From a virus: a stretch of DNA of 47,606 nt. A program made the position numbers and the translations under genes. Location of the stretch: IMG/VR virus record IMGVR_UViG_3300042549_007687, positions 1-47,606 of that record, one strand, 5' to 3'. Each line of letters begins with the position of its first letter. The first letter of the stretch is position 1. This document shows positions 24,882-34,554 of this stretch, piece after piece. The notes below the pieces were generated by a model. The model made no database searches. It was given only the letters and a program-made list of their open reading frames with translations, and was not told where the DNA came from.

Positions 24882-26030
24882 TTAAAAATCTAATCTTACT
24901 CTAACGAGAGCTTCCTTATCAAATGTCTTTTCCAACGGACGACTCATTTTTGCTACTGCTAGTAATTCCTTCGAATTATTATATAATCCAACAGTTGTTG
25001 CGTATACATGTGGATCTTGTACGAAATCTTCATTCAAGATTTGTCCGTTTGTATTATTATAAAATGTCGGATTATTTGAGTAATTAAAATCTTTATTTCT
25101 TAAGCGAACGAAATAATGTGTCGATGAAATAGTTTCTGCAGAACGAGCTTGGAAATCTTTACCCAATACAAATGATCGAACTAACCCATCATGATTATAT
25201 TGTGGTCGTGGAGTTCCTGTAATAGTTCCGGCAATTGATCCTGTATATGGTGCGAAGGGTTTTCCAGCACTTCCTGCCGCCGTGGAATAATAATAATCTT
25301 CCGTATTACCATTACCGGTACCTGTTGAAGAACCCGTTACCGACGCGGACAAGAATCCAATAGTTGGAACTATAGCATCTGGATTTAATACAATGATACC
25401 CAAATCCGGATAAACCAATCCAAATCCCTTACCTTGTACGGATTCCGATGTTGCGACAGTACTTCCACTTATACCAGTAAGTGATCCAGAAACTACATTA
25501 AATACTCGTCCTGATTTTGCAGTTGCGGACTTTGCACTTAGTGTTTGACCACTATCGTCAATAAAAGTAAATGCACCGTTTGAACCTGACAAGGTTATTA
25601 ACCAATTACCAGGATCTAACTGTTCTCGTAATCTACTTCTAGCAATATTGATAACATAGATATGAGGTGTACTGTAATTACCAAATGTGAATAAATCATC
25701 GGACGGATCTAATAAAATATTCTTATATTGTAAATAGGTTGCTTTGGTTGATAAATTAGCCAAATCATCTTGAGCTAATGTCGGTGTACCATCACCGTTT
25801 GAATGACCATACGCTACGGCAAATTGAACTTCCGACGTACTATCGGTAGATGGGCTTTTGTCGTAGATATCAAAATAATACTCACCACTTGAAGAAATTT
25901 GTGTACTTGAGGAAAAAAATGAAGTTAAACTTCCCGTGTCTCCTGACCACAAACCCGTAGTTACAGTGGTTTGATTTGCCACTACGATATCTTCATCAAT
26001 GTTAAAGGGAACAAATGTACGAATTGGCAT
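24882..26030 (-). CDS. Tail structural protein, paralogue of 23858-24832 at its C-terminus
   Basis: 382 residues. The N-terminal MPIRTFVPFNIDEDIVV is followed by beta-rich, Ser/Gly/Thr-rich sequence and several aromatic strand patterns. The C-terminal module ends in HVYATTVGLYNNSKELLAVAK, then a basic/hydrophobic strand to RVRLDF, matching the end of the gene downstream. The gap to the next gene upstream is 14 bases. Probably a virion tail component; receptor binding or baseplate attachment are both possible. Confidence 0.6.
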   Translation of the reverse strand: MPIRTFVPFNIDEDIVVANQTTVTTGLWSGDTGSLTSFFSSSTQISSSGEYYFDIYDKSPSTDSTSEVQFAVAYGHSNGDGTPTLAQDDLANLSTKATYLQYKNILLDPSDDLFTFGNYSTPHIYVINIARSRLREQLDPGNWLITLSGSNGAFTFIDDSGQTLSAKSATAKSGRVFNVVSGSLTGISGSTVATSESVQGKGFGLVYPDLGIIVLNPDAIVPTIGFLSASVTGSSTGTGNGNTEDYYYSTAAGSAGKPFAPYTGSIAGTITGTPRPQYNHDGLVRSFVLGKDFQARSAETISSTHYFVRLRNKDFNYSNNPTFYNNTNGQILNEDFVQDPHVYATTVGLYNNSKELLAVAKMSRPLEKTFDKEALVRVRLDF

Positions 26031-26044
26031 ATATCAAACCTCTG

Positions 26045-26671
26045 TTATACTGTTGGTTTGGCCTTAACCGTAACAGTTACGGTCTTGGTTGCGCCTGTTA
26101 AATTATTGATAATTGTAAGTTGCGTTACACGATCAACTGTTAATTCTTTTGCTGTTAAATTAAATGTAAATCCTTGTACCACGACAGCATTTGCCGAAAC
26201 AGCTTGATTCGCGGTAAAGAATGGTGTAGTTGTACCCGTTGGTAATGGTGCACCAGTAGATATGGTGGAAATGGTTCCATCATACAAGATTGCGGTATAT
26301 CCAGCTGTTGCGAGTTCTGCGGTGGTTGTTGGATTCACCGTTACAGAGTCATTATAATTTAATGTGTATCCCGTAACACCCAACGAAATTGTTGGAATTT
26401 CTTTTGTACCACGATCCAACGATACTAACTTGTATCTCATAGATTGTGTTTCATCTGGTGATGCTTCCAGTACGGGCATATTTTCGATAATTGACCCGTA
26501 ATACGAAGAACCGAGTGGATGTGAAGTAGTATATAATGTATAATCTACCTCATCATCGGCCACAGCGAACTGTGTGATGTTGAATTGACTTTGACCTTTC
26601 GATAGTAATTCTCTACCTTTCTTGGTCAATATCGCATCAACAGTAATAGTTGAGTTGTTTAGATATCCCAT
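26045..26671 (-). CDS. Tail structural protein of conserved phage type
   Basis: 208 residues. The N-terminus MGYLNNSTITVDAILTKKGR, followed by QFNITQFAVADDEVDYTLY, is a conserved signature of structural proteins in T4-like aquatic phages. The rest is beta-rich with a KTVTVTVKAKPTV C-terminus that could be an Ig-like strand pair. I cannot assign a T4 equivalent. It precedes the two paralogous tail genes. Upstream is a TATAAATA element at 26703-26710. Confidence 0.65.
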   Translation of the reverse strand: MGYLNNSTITVDAILTKKGRELLSKGQSQFNITQFAVADDEVDYTLYTTSHPLGSSYYGSIIENMPVLEASPDETQSMRYKLVSLDRGTKEIPTISLGVTGYTLNYNDSVTVNPTTTAELATAGYTAILYDGTISTISTGAPLPTGTTTPFFTANQAVSANAVVVQGFTFNLTAKELTVDRVTQLTIINNLTGATKTVTVTVKAKPTV

Positions 26672-26702
26672 TGTTGTTGCCCCGTTAACTTAAGTTGTCG
26701 AA

Positions 26703-26710
26703 TATAAATA
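26703..26710 (-). promoter_or_regulatory. Intergenic TATTTATA element before tail gene
   Basis: In the 57-base gap before the gene at 26671, the minus strand reads ACATATTTATATT; the plus strand has TATAAATA. It resembles the elements at the boundaries 43280, 18935 and 11114 but does not form the same hairpin. Candidate late promoter or RNA signal. Confidence 0.3.
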
Positions 26711-26728
26711 TGTTACAAATACTTTTTA

Positions 26729-29700
26729 CTACACATTTAGGTTGGTTCCACCCAAGTTTTCTTCGTCTAACAAGATATTTGGGGAAACCGTGATTGATGT
26801 TCCAGCGGTTGAGGTGACTTCTACAGGTGAACGACCGTCTGTGGTAGTATCCTGTGTTTGCAGACATCCTATGTAATTTCTTCGTTTTGTCGATATCAGG
26901 TTATCTCTAAAGAACTTATAATGTCTTTGTAGATATCCCTTCGGAATAATTGATTCCGTTTCTATAGCGTAATACCCGAAGTCAATATTTAAATCATTGA
27001 TAAAATTTCCGCCCACTTCATCTATGGTATAATAAATCAAAGCGTTTGGAGAAGCATCTGAATTTACCAATCGAACTTCGGGGAAAAGCCCATAATTAAT
27101 ATTTTGTATGTCACTTGTCACAGTAAAATCAAATAATACTCCGTGATCCCCAGTAGGTTCGATTCCAACAGGTCTATCAAAATCAGTACTTCTGTTGGCG
27201 TTAGTACTATATAATCTAATTCGTATATCTGCTTGACTTGCTCGTATAGAAAATAACGCTGCTATAATCTGTAATCGGACGGTACCTACCAATCGAGTGT
27301 TTGCTGATATTGCCTGAATTCTTAATCTTGTATTGTATCGTTTTGGTTCATTAATTGGTCTACTGATATCCACGATAGTTAAAGGTAAAATTCGTAGATC
27401 TTCTATGCTTGGTGTACTGTATGTGTCGAATATTACTCGGTATGGAGTTTGTACTGCCCGACCAACATAAAAAATAGGTACCCAATTATTTTTATCTAGC
27501 GTCGGATAATTGTATGAATTAGTAGGTGCATTGGGTGCTACGAATCTATACAATTTATTGTTACCGTATTTTGCGTCACCCGTTGCTCCCAGCTGAGTCA
27601 CTACATCATTTTTACTATATGTAGTACCGAATGACCATGTAGCTTGAGATCCTGTTAGAAAATTATATTGTTTATTTCCAACTATTTGTTTTCGAGTTCG
27701 TTCAAGATAATAAATACCATTGGTTTTATTAAAATAATTTATAACACCATAATCTCTAAAATCAGCTCTGGGTGGTATTTCCTCGAATATTGATGCTTGT
27801 ATTATATTTTTATTTTGTGTTGATAATATCTCACCGATATCAATTGTATCTTCGTATGTTAAATACGATGACACTACTTGTGATTTGTTTATCGTATCTA
27901 TAGCATCACCAGAATATATCGCGTAATCACCCAAAACCTTCGCATTTACCATCTGTACTTTCGCACCGTCAAGTAATCCGTTCAACAAATCATCTACGAG
28001 TATTGAATTGTTGACCGATGATATCGTTGTTTCAAATGTGGTATAATCACTGTTCGATAAATTACTTGGTAGTTGTTCAATCGATCCGTTGAGTTGTAAT
28101 GTGTCTGCGGAAAGAATAGTTATTTTTGCATTGTCGTATAGTGCCAAGATATCAGTATATGCTGCATTTACAGTTTGTTGCGATTTTATATTGATGTCTG
28201 TTTCGGTGGACACCGTGATGTCCATATCGCGGTGTCTTGTTCGTGATGTACTTACTGCCGTTGTGTTTCGTTTGGTATTTGCTCCACTAAACTTAGTAGG
28301 TTTAATAGATAACACTTTTTTTCGTTCTAACAAATTAGGTTCTATTATAATACCAGTAGCTAATGTTGTCTTTGCTGGCACTAATGTTTTTGCTTGTTCA
28401 AATAATACTGGAGAAATTTTATCAAAGAATCTGACGAACTGTGGAATGTTAACTGCTACACTATAATACTGATTATAATACGACTTAAATGCTTCTAGAT
28501 TTGGATATGCATTTTTAAATTGATTTCCTGGATATCCTATTGCATCCGCAATATTGAAATTTCCCAAAGAACGAACAATTATATTATTTGTTGCATCGGT
28601 TGGTGATACAAAGAACCCAACAAATTTCTTAGATTGTGGTTGTTGTTTTCGTTCTTCAATTGAAACAATACTTTTTGTTCTACTCAATAATGGTTCACCC
28701 AACGGAGTTGTTTCTTTAAATATCGCCGGCGGTTGAATAATAATTTTATTGCTTCCGTATGCAGATGCACCACCATTCGTCGTATATTGATATACACGAC
28801 GAGTAATACGCGACATTTGATATGGGAATGCTGGTTGATTAGTAAACCCGTATGCTAGTATATTACTTAAATTTGGTAGCAACGGTTTGGTGGGATCTGA
28901 TGTCCCATCTTTGTTTTTATACGGGGTATCATTACTTGTACTACCAGACGATAAATTTTGTGGTTTGTGAAATGATAAACGAACATATAAATTTTCCGCA
29001 GCAGACCAGTATGCGTTTCCAGCAAAACTTCCCGGATTTAATGCTTGATCTAAGAAATTATCATTTTCTATTTCTTCACCCCAAATACGAACTTCGTCAA
29101 CCGTTCCATCAAAATTATTCAATGATAATGAACCAGATCCACCGAGATACATGTTCGAAGTTAATGGTAATGCATTTCGTAAATATGATGCGGTGGTGTG
29201 CATGCTCGATGTATATAATATTTCCTCACCATCTGATTTAGCAACTTGGAGATTAACACTTGATGTATTGTATCGTAACATTACATCAAAATAATCACCA
29301 CTAAAGAAATTACTATAACTACTGGTTAATAGTACTTCCCCTATATTATTTGTGACTTCAATTTTACCTAACGATGACGCACCAGATGGATGCGTGTTTA
29401 ATCGCATATGCCATAAATTATCACCGGTAGTTAGAGTTGTTACTTGCTTGTTTGTTGACGCAAATCTAAATTGTATGGTGCGTATATCACGGAACGACGA
29501 TGATAGTGGAAGTTGTAAGTATGATCCAGAATTAAAGTTTAGTGCATTTGTAACTTCATCAAATATTTCAAAACTTCCTGTAGTTGGTGTGTCAGATTCT
29601 CGTATGGTTACTATTTGTTCGTTTAGTCCAAAGATATTTAATAGTGCTTGTAATGATGTTCGAGAACCTTTGATACGATTTAAATATAACGAGTTATGTA

Positions 29701-31717
29701 AGAATCGTTTAAATAATTCAGTAGTTAGTTCTCTACGCTTAATCAACGAGGTAGAATCTGTTATGTAATTATATAAACTGTCCATTGCATGTGGATTAAT
29801 TAAATTCAAACCAAATGCTTTTGATACTTCCCACACCAAATCTTGCGACAATCCATCTGTTGCACTAACATTTCTATCGTAAATTTTTGTAAAATTCTCA
29901 ATATACAATCGTATATTATCAAAGAAATGTCCAATTAATTTTGTAAATGTTATAAATTCTGCTGATTGTGTGTCCGATTGCAAGTATGATGGAATACTAT
30001 TTATCATTGTTTGATGATTAAATTCATCGTATCGGTTTGCGATAACACTTTGTGTAGCATACCAATTAATTGCTGCGGGTTCTGTCGGCAGGTATAATGT
30101 TCCATTGTCTCGTTTAGGCCAAGTACCGTCTATATTATACTCGGTATTATTGTCTGTCCAATATACACTCGCACTATATGCACTTCCCGATCCATAGAAC
30201 AAATATCGTTCATATCCATCAAACCCACGAATAATTTCTTCCATTTCCAATGCTGCTTTCTTAGATCCTTCTTGCAGATACAACGACGAGGATGGTAACT
30301 CTGATGGAGAAAATATAGTAACCGTGGATCCGGTAGATATCAACAGAGATCCACTAGGTGGAACTAGTGCAGTTGGGCTTGGATATGATGTCGATGGACT
30401 GCTTATTGTTACTGGTGTTGTAATTAAGAATGCGGTTGTTCCAAATATAGAATCTTCGGCAAACCCCCCGAGATATCTAGAATTTTGTTCTAGTGCATAC
30501 AATCGTAGTAGTTGTTGTCTAAAACCAGCCAATCGTGCTTCTGCTGAACTGAATTTTACGAAATTATTATAATTCGTATAATCTATGTTTAATTCTGATG
30601 AACGATAATCATCCGTAAACCAACGGCGTAATATCTCATTAGCAAAACTATAATTACCGTATGTATCGTCACTGCCCTCTACACTGATACCGATATTCTC
30701 TAGATTTTTATTTCGTAAAATATTTGCAGCAGAATTTAATACTTTTAAATCATTGTTTAGTGGTCGTAACCACAAACTGGTGTCTTGCAGCGGTGCAATT
30801 TCAATCTTTACGGTATCAACAATTGTATTAGCGACTTCTCTACTAATTAAAACATTCTGTCCAACTTCAAAATCCAAATCAATTGGTTCCAACAATTTAA
30901 CTAATAATTTAGTACTATCATTTGGATCTAGTTTCCAATTAATTAAAATTCGTTGTATGTCATCACCAAAATTTAATAATGTCTTTAGATACCTTTCCGG
31001 ATCAGAAAAATTTTGTACAATGTTTCTAATTTTTTGTTGTAGTGCTTCAGTCATTGCTTGTCGCAATGGTACTAACACAGGATCATACGGAGCAATATTA
31101 ATATTTAACGGTAATTCCGTTTGTGATGTTTGTACATTTTCTTGTTCTACTCGAATTACAAATTGGATAGATTGTGCTCCGGGAGTCGGAGCAGTCAGTG
31201 GTGCAACCAACGGAATTCGATTTTCAATTGGTTTCTGCAATTCTTGTATATTTGTTTTTATCTGTTCCGGTGTTTGTGGTATAGTTTGTAATGTAATTTG
31301 TGGTTCTATTGTTGGAGCGACTATTGTTACCGTTGATATTGGTACTATAGGTTCTGCAAATTCCGCTGTGTCTGGGTTTGGTGCGAATACAGTTACTTGT
31401 CGTGGGGGTGGTGGAAGTATAGTAGGTAACACACGAAGTATTACCCCACCCGCAGCAGCTTCATTTACACCACCAGTTAATATTCCGCGTTTGTATGCTT
31501 CTATTACATCTACCGCATTGGCAGTTACCCAGACCACACCACCAACGGCAGTTTTTATTCTGACCGCAGTAGGAAACTGTGTATAAATATTATTAGCCTG
31601 TTCGTAATTATTATAATCTTGGTCTGTTAGAGATTGTACTGCAATCTCACCGGACAATATCTGATCATCTATACTAGGGCCATTCTGTATTTTGTAATCA
31701 GCTGGGTTTATAGCCAT
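26729..31717 (-). CDS. Giant tail/baseplate protein with tail-protein-I-like and LamG-like parts
   Basis: 1,662 residues, the largest gene. AAGGAATTAT precedes the ATG. Residues 1-130 are beta/helix with a Pro-rich PTILPPPP linker. About 590-700 resemble the P2 tail protein I/T4 wedge-type segment: LSQDLVWEVSKAFGLNLI, then FKRFLHNSLYLNRIKGSRTS and LLNIFGL. About 720-885 resemble a LamG/concanavalin-like beta sandwich (FNSGSYLQLPLSSSF, MYLGGSGSLSLNNFDGTVDEVRIW). Later segments are beta-rich. It probably belongs to the wedge or long fibre attachment. T4 gp7 (about 1,030 residues) is one possible counterpart. Confidence 0.6.
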   Translation of the reverse strand: MAINPADYKIQNGPSIDDQILSGEIAVQSLTDQDYNNYEQANNIYTQFPTAVRIKTAVGGVVWVTANAVDVIEAYKRGILTGGVNEAAAGGVILRVLPTILPPPPRQVTVFAPNPDTAEFAEPIVPISTVTIVAPTIEPQITLQTIPQTPEQIKTNIQELQKPIENRIPLVAPLTAPTPGAQSIQFVIRVEQENVQTSQTELPLNINIAPYDPVLVPLRQAMTEALQQKIRNIVQNFSDPERYLKTLLNFGDDIQRILINWKLDPNDSTKLLVKLLEPIDLDFEVGQNVLISREVANTIVDTVKIEIAPLQDTSLWLRPLNNDLKVLNSAANILRNKNLENIGISVEGSDDTYGNYSFANEILRRWFTDDYRSSELNIDYTNYNNFVKFSSAEARLAGFRQQLLRLYALEQNSRYLGGFAEDSIFGTTAFLITTPVTISSPSTSYPSPTALVPPSGSLLISTGSTVTIFSPSELPSSSLYLQEGSKKAALEMEEIIRGFDGYERYLFYGSGSAYSASVYWTDNNTEYNIDGTWPKRDNGTLYLPTEPAAINWYATQSVIANRYDEFNHQTMINSIPSYLQSDTQSAEFITFTKLIGHFFDNIRLYIENFTKIYDRNVSATDGLSQDLVWEVSKAFGLNLINPHAMDSLYNYITDSTSLIKRRELTTELFKRFLHNSLYLNRIKGSRTSLQALLNIFGLNEQIVTIRESDTPTTGSFEIFDEVTNALNFNSGSYLQLPLSSSFRDIRTIQFRFASTNKQVTTLTTGDNLWHMRLNTHPSGASSLGKIEVTNNIGEVLLTSSYSNFFSGDYFDVMLRYNTSSVNLQVAKSDGEEILYTSSMHTTASYLRNALPLTSNMYLGGSGSLSLNNFDGTVDEVRIWGEEIENDNFLDQALNPGSFAGNAYWSAAENLYVRLSFHKPQNLSSGSTSNDTPYKNKDGTSDPTKPLLPNLSNILAYGFTNQPAFPYQMSRITRRVYQYTTNGGASAYGSNKIIIQPPAIFKETTPLGEPLLSRTKSIVSIEERKQQPQSKKFVGFFVSPTDATNNIIVRSLGNFNIADAIGYPGNQFKNAYPNLEAFKSYYNQYYSVAVNIPQFVRFFDKISPVLFEQAKTLVPAKTTLATGIIIEPNLLERKKVLSIKPTKFSGANTKRNTTAVSTSRTRHRDMDITVSTETDINIKSQQTVNAAYTDILALYDNAKITILSADTLQLNGSIEQLPSNLSNSDYTTFETTISSVNNSILVDDLLNGLLDGAKVQMVNAKVLGDYAIYSGDAIDTINKSQVVSSYLTYEDTIDIGEILSTQNKNIIQASIFEEIPPRADFRDYGVINYFNKTNGIYYLERTRKQIVGNKQYNFLTGSQATWSFGTTYSKNDVVTQLGATGDAKYGNNKLYRFVAPNAPTNSYNYPTLDKNNWVPIFYVGRAVQTPYRVIFDTYSTPSIEDLRILPLTIVDISRPINEPKRYNTRLRIQAISANTRLVGTVRLQIIAALFSIRASQADIRIRLYSTNANRSTDFDRPVGIEPTGDHGVLFDFTVTSDIQNINYGLFPEVRLVNSDASPNALIYYTIDEVGGNFINDLNIDFGYYAIETESIIPKGYLQRHYKFFRDNLISTKRRNYIGCLQTQDTTTDGRSPVEVTSTAGTSITVSPNILLDEENLGGTNLNV

Positions 31718-31729
31718 ATAATTCCTTGC

Positions 31730-33664
31730 TTATATTTGATTTGATGTTACTACACCACCCGATTCCACGGTATTACCACCTACATTCATATTTACTATGT
31801 CTAATTCGGTGGTTCCCCTCCCAGTACCACCGCCGCCACCACTTGTATAGTATGAACAACTACCATCATTTATGGTTGCCGATGGATTATAATTCAATGC
31901 TGCGAAATCGGTGCATCCGAGTGTATCATAAATACATGTTACATCATTAATTGTTGCAGCCGGATCATAATTTCTTGCTTGCGGATCCATACACCCAATT
32001 ATGGATTCCACACAACTTCCATCATTTTCCATTGCACGAGGATTATAATTAACCGCTGTGTTAGAAGTACATCCTTTTATAGTTACACAACTACCATCAT
32101 CTTTTGTTGCATCTGGATTATAATTGGACATTCGCGGGTCTGTACACCCGTATACATCTGTTTTTCCAACAAATTCAGATACACACGATGTTGTACATCC
32201 GGTTTTACATTCGCCAACAACAAGATTTCCATAACCAGTTGCGGTAATTAAATAATTTTGTATATACCGACATACAGCTGCAAATCCTCTACTATCTGCC
32301 GGCCCAACCGAATATATTTGTCCAATTGTTGTACACACAGTTTCATTGACACATCCAAAATTACAACATACATCATTTGGGCATGCAACAATATCAGACG
32401 ACGCATTATAATTTGTAGCTGACGAATTTTTACAACCTATAAATTTACAAGAACCATTATCTTGCGTTGCTTCTGGGTCGTAGTTTGTTGCAGTGATATT
32501 TGTACATCCAGATTTGTTAAACAAACATGTACCATCATCTACCGTCGCTAATTCAAAATAATTTATTGCATTTAAATTTGTACATCCCAGTACTTGACCA
32601 TTAATATATCGACATGTTCCATCATTTTCGGTTGCTTGTGGATTATAATTTGCTGCGTTACCATCCGTACACCCAAGTACGGGTCCGCAGTTTCCAAATC
32701 TATCAGGAAATGTACATCGTCCATCATCGATGGTTGCATTCGGATTATAATTACATGCATTAGAATTTTGACATCCATATACATCATGCGGTTCGCAAAT
32801 ATCAGGTAACGCGGGTTTGGTTGCGTTTGGATTATAGTTTTTTGAGTTAGGATCCAAACAACCAAATATGTCATTTGTTTCTGTTGTTATGTACGAGCAT
32901 GTGTCATTTTTAGAAATTGTTGCAATTGGATTATAATTTACTGCGTTTATGTCTGTACATCCTTCTATCGGTAATGCATAAGTACAATCCGCGGATGTGT
33001 TTGCATTGGGATTATAATTTAACGCAGTAGAATCTTGACATCCAGGAATGCTTTGTATACAACTTCCATCATCTTGCGTAGCTTGAGAATTATAGTTTAA
33101 TGCGGTTCTATTTGTACATCCGACAATTGGAATTACCTCTTGAACGGGAGGAAATTCACATTGCGTATTTATATTTGCGGACGGGTTGTAATTTATTGCA
33201 TTGGGGTTTGTGCAACCATATATCTTTGCGATACACGAACCATCATCCACCGTGGCTAAATTATTATAATTAAAAGCAGTTGTATCCGTGCATCCACGAT
33301 AAATAACAGGTAGCGGTGGTGGCGGTGGCGGAAGTGGTGGTAGTGGTGGTAGTGGTGGTATAATAATAGGTTCTGCCGTTGCTATAAAATTAATTGTTGC
33401 GGGAATTATGCCCACTGGTAACGATTCCATTACATTTAAATCATATGATATCGTAAATGTTTTACTTTCTTGTGGTTCAAGTGTCAATTGATTTGGTGTT
33501 AATATAGAACCATCAAAGGTATCTTCAACCAATACTGTAATTCTGAACACAGTGGATATATTAGTGACCGTTACTTCTTGACTCGATATAGCACGGTCAC
33601 GCAATTTATAGTTTGCAACAACTTGTTGTGTTGAAAATGTCAAATAATCAGCAGCATTTGCCAT
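31730..33664 (-). CDS. Repetitive Cys-rich adhesin-like tail protein
   Basis: 644 residues. N-terminal domain (1-98) is an Ig-like beta domain (FRITVLVEDTFDGS, TFTISYDLNV), followed by a poly-Pro hinge at 100-119, then 15 degenerate repeats from 124 to 603 of the pattern G-C-T-D/N-x-x-A-x-N-Y-N-P-x-A-T-x-D-D-G-S-C, and a Gly-rich end. Each repeat has two cysteines and an acidic Asp/Asn cluster, so disulphides and calcium could stabilise a rod. Such repeats are known in secreted proteins of marine Bacteroidetes. A tail fibre or spike is likely; the ligand is unknown. Confidence 0.75.
   Translation of the reverse strand: MANAADYLTFSTQQVVANYKLRDRAISSQEVTVTNISTVFRITVLVEDTFDGSILTPNQLTLEPQESKTFTISYDLNVMESLPVGIIPATINFIATAEPIIIPPLPPLPPLPPPPPPLPVIYRGCTDTTAFNYNNLATVDDGSCIAKIYGCTNPNAINYNPSANINTQCEFPPVQEVIPIVGCTNRTALNYNSQATQDDGSCIQSIPGCQDSTALNYNPNANTSADCTYALPIEGCTDINAVNYNPIATISKNDTCSYITTETNDIFGCLDPNSKNYNPNATKPALPDICEPHDVYGCQNSNACNYNPNATIDDGRCTFPDRFGNCGPVLGCTDGNAANYNPQATENDGTCRYINGQVLGCTNLNAINYFELATVDDGTCLFNKSGCTNITATNYDPEATQDNGSCKFIGCKNSSATNYNASSDIVACPNDVCCNFGCVNETVCTTIGQIYSVGPADSRGFAAVCRYIQNYLITATGYGNLVVGECKTGCTTSCVSEFVGKTDVYGCTDPRMSNYNPDATKDDGSCVTIKGCTSNTAVNYNPRAMENDGSCVESIIGCMDPQARNYDPAATINDVTCIYDTLGCTDFAALNYNPSATINDGSCSYYTSGGGGGTGRGTTELDIVNMNVGGNTVESGGVVTSNQI
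31856..33295 (-). repeat. 15 degenerate GCTD...DDGSC protein repeats
   Basis: Encoded within the gene at 31730-33664. The unit is about 20-24 residues plus a variable linker, starting G-C and ending C. Repeats 1, 3, 8, 9, 12, 13 and 15 keep the full NYN..AT.DDGSC pattern or close to it; repeats 4, 6 and 11 are altered, and a non-repeat segment lies between repeats 11 and 12. The nucleotide sequence has diverged, so this is an old array rather than a recent DNA tandem expansion. Confidence 0.85.
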
Positions 33665-33672
33665 ACTTTACC

Positions 33673-34551
33673 TCAAATCAATTGAATTTTACCTTGAACC
33701 AACAGTCCAAGATTATTATTTAAAAACGCATTATCTACAGCTCGTTCTACTAATATATCTAGTTCACTTGCTTGTAATCTATCAAATATATTGCTTTCTT
33801 TTGTTGCGACTACCAACTGCATAAATTCATCATATATGGCCGCACTAGCAATTTCTATCGTTTGATTTAATTCATCCGGAAGTTCTCGCTCTACAGCAAT
33901 CAATTGTGTTTGTAAATCGGGAATAATTTGATTTAAGTTATCATTTACATTTAAAATAAATTCGTCACTTTGTACAGGTTCGAATTGTTCATTACTAACA
34001 ACATCCCCCTCGTTCAATCCCATAATAGCACTCATAGCACCACCGGCCAAAATTCGTGGTAATCCAGGTTCTATAAATTCAAATAATTCTTGTTGTTCGG
34101 TCGATGTAAATGCTACATTGAATCCAAGTCGTAATTCAGTTCTTGAATCAGAAATTTCTTCAATCGATAGTTTTCTATTTCCATAGGTACCAATTTCATC
34201 AGAAAACAAATTGATGACTAAGGTATATGTTCCTGGTGAAAGGAATATTCCCAGTTCAGTTTGTATTCGTGTCATGTCCAAAACCACTTTTTCTTCCCGA
34301 GTTCCATCGGGTAATAGTAGTGAACGAATAGAAATTATACCAGAATTTAATGATACAATAGTTGTATTAATTAAATTATTTTGTGTATCATAAAAATGTA
34401 ATTCCAAATTATCATCAATATCAAACCCAAACTCCGCAGGTAATCTGCCAGTAAGAATTTCAATATCATTTTCCGATTCCGCTAATCGTGAAATGGGAAA
34501 TGATTGTGGTTTGGTCGGAATTAATTGAACATAGTTTGGTTGTTTTGGCAT
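33673..34551 (-). CDS. Structural protein of unknown type between repeat protein and gene at 34555
   Basis: 292 residues. AGGAATAG precedes the ATG. It has a beta-rich N-terminal half (ELHFYDTQNNLINTTIVSL, SPGTYTLVINLFSD) and a helical C-terminal half with acidic helices ending DNAFLNNNLGLLVQGKIQLI. No cysteine pattern, signal peptide or membrane segment was seen. No family recognised. Its location inside the tail cluster suggests a baseplate or fibre component. Confidence 0.5.
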   Translation of the reverse strand: MPKQPNYVQLIPTKPQSFPISRLAESENDIEILTGRLPAEFGFDIDDNLELHFYDTQNNLINTTIVSLNSGIISIRSLLLPDGTREEKVVLDMTRIQTELGIFLSPGTYTLVINLFSDEIGTYGNRKLSIEEISDSRTELRLGFNVAFTSTEQQELFEFIEPGLPRILAGGAMSAIMGLNEGDVVSNEQFEPVQSDEFILNVNDNLNQIIPDLQTQLIAVERELPDELNQTIEIASAAIYDEFMQLVVATKESNIFDRLQASELDILVERAVDNAFLNNNLGLLVQGKIQLI

Positions 34552-34554
34552 ATA

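Noticed and set aside
30753-31586. Long plus-strand open frame of 277 codons inside the giant tail gene
   Set aside because: It is antisense to a clearly coding minus-strand gene, has a Cys/Ser/Val-rich composition typical of reverse-strand reading, and no ribosome binding site. A shadow frame.
33300-33365. GGTGGTGGCGGTGGC-type DNA repeat
   Set aside because: This is the codon repeat encoding the poly-Pro hinge on the minus strand, not a separate DNA element.
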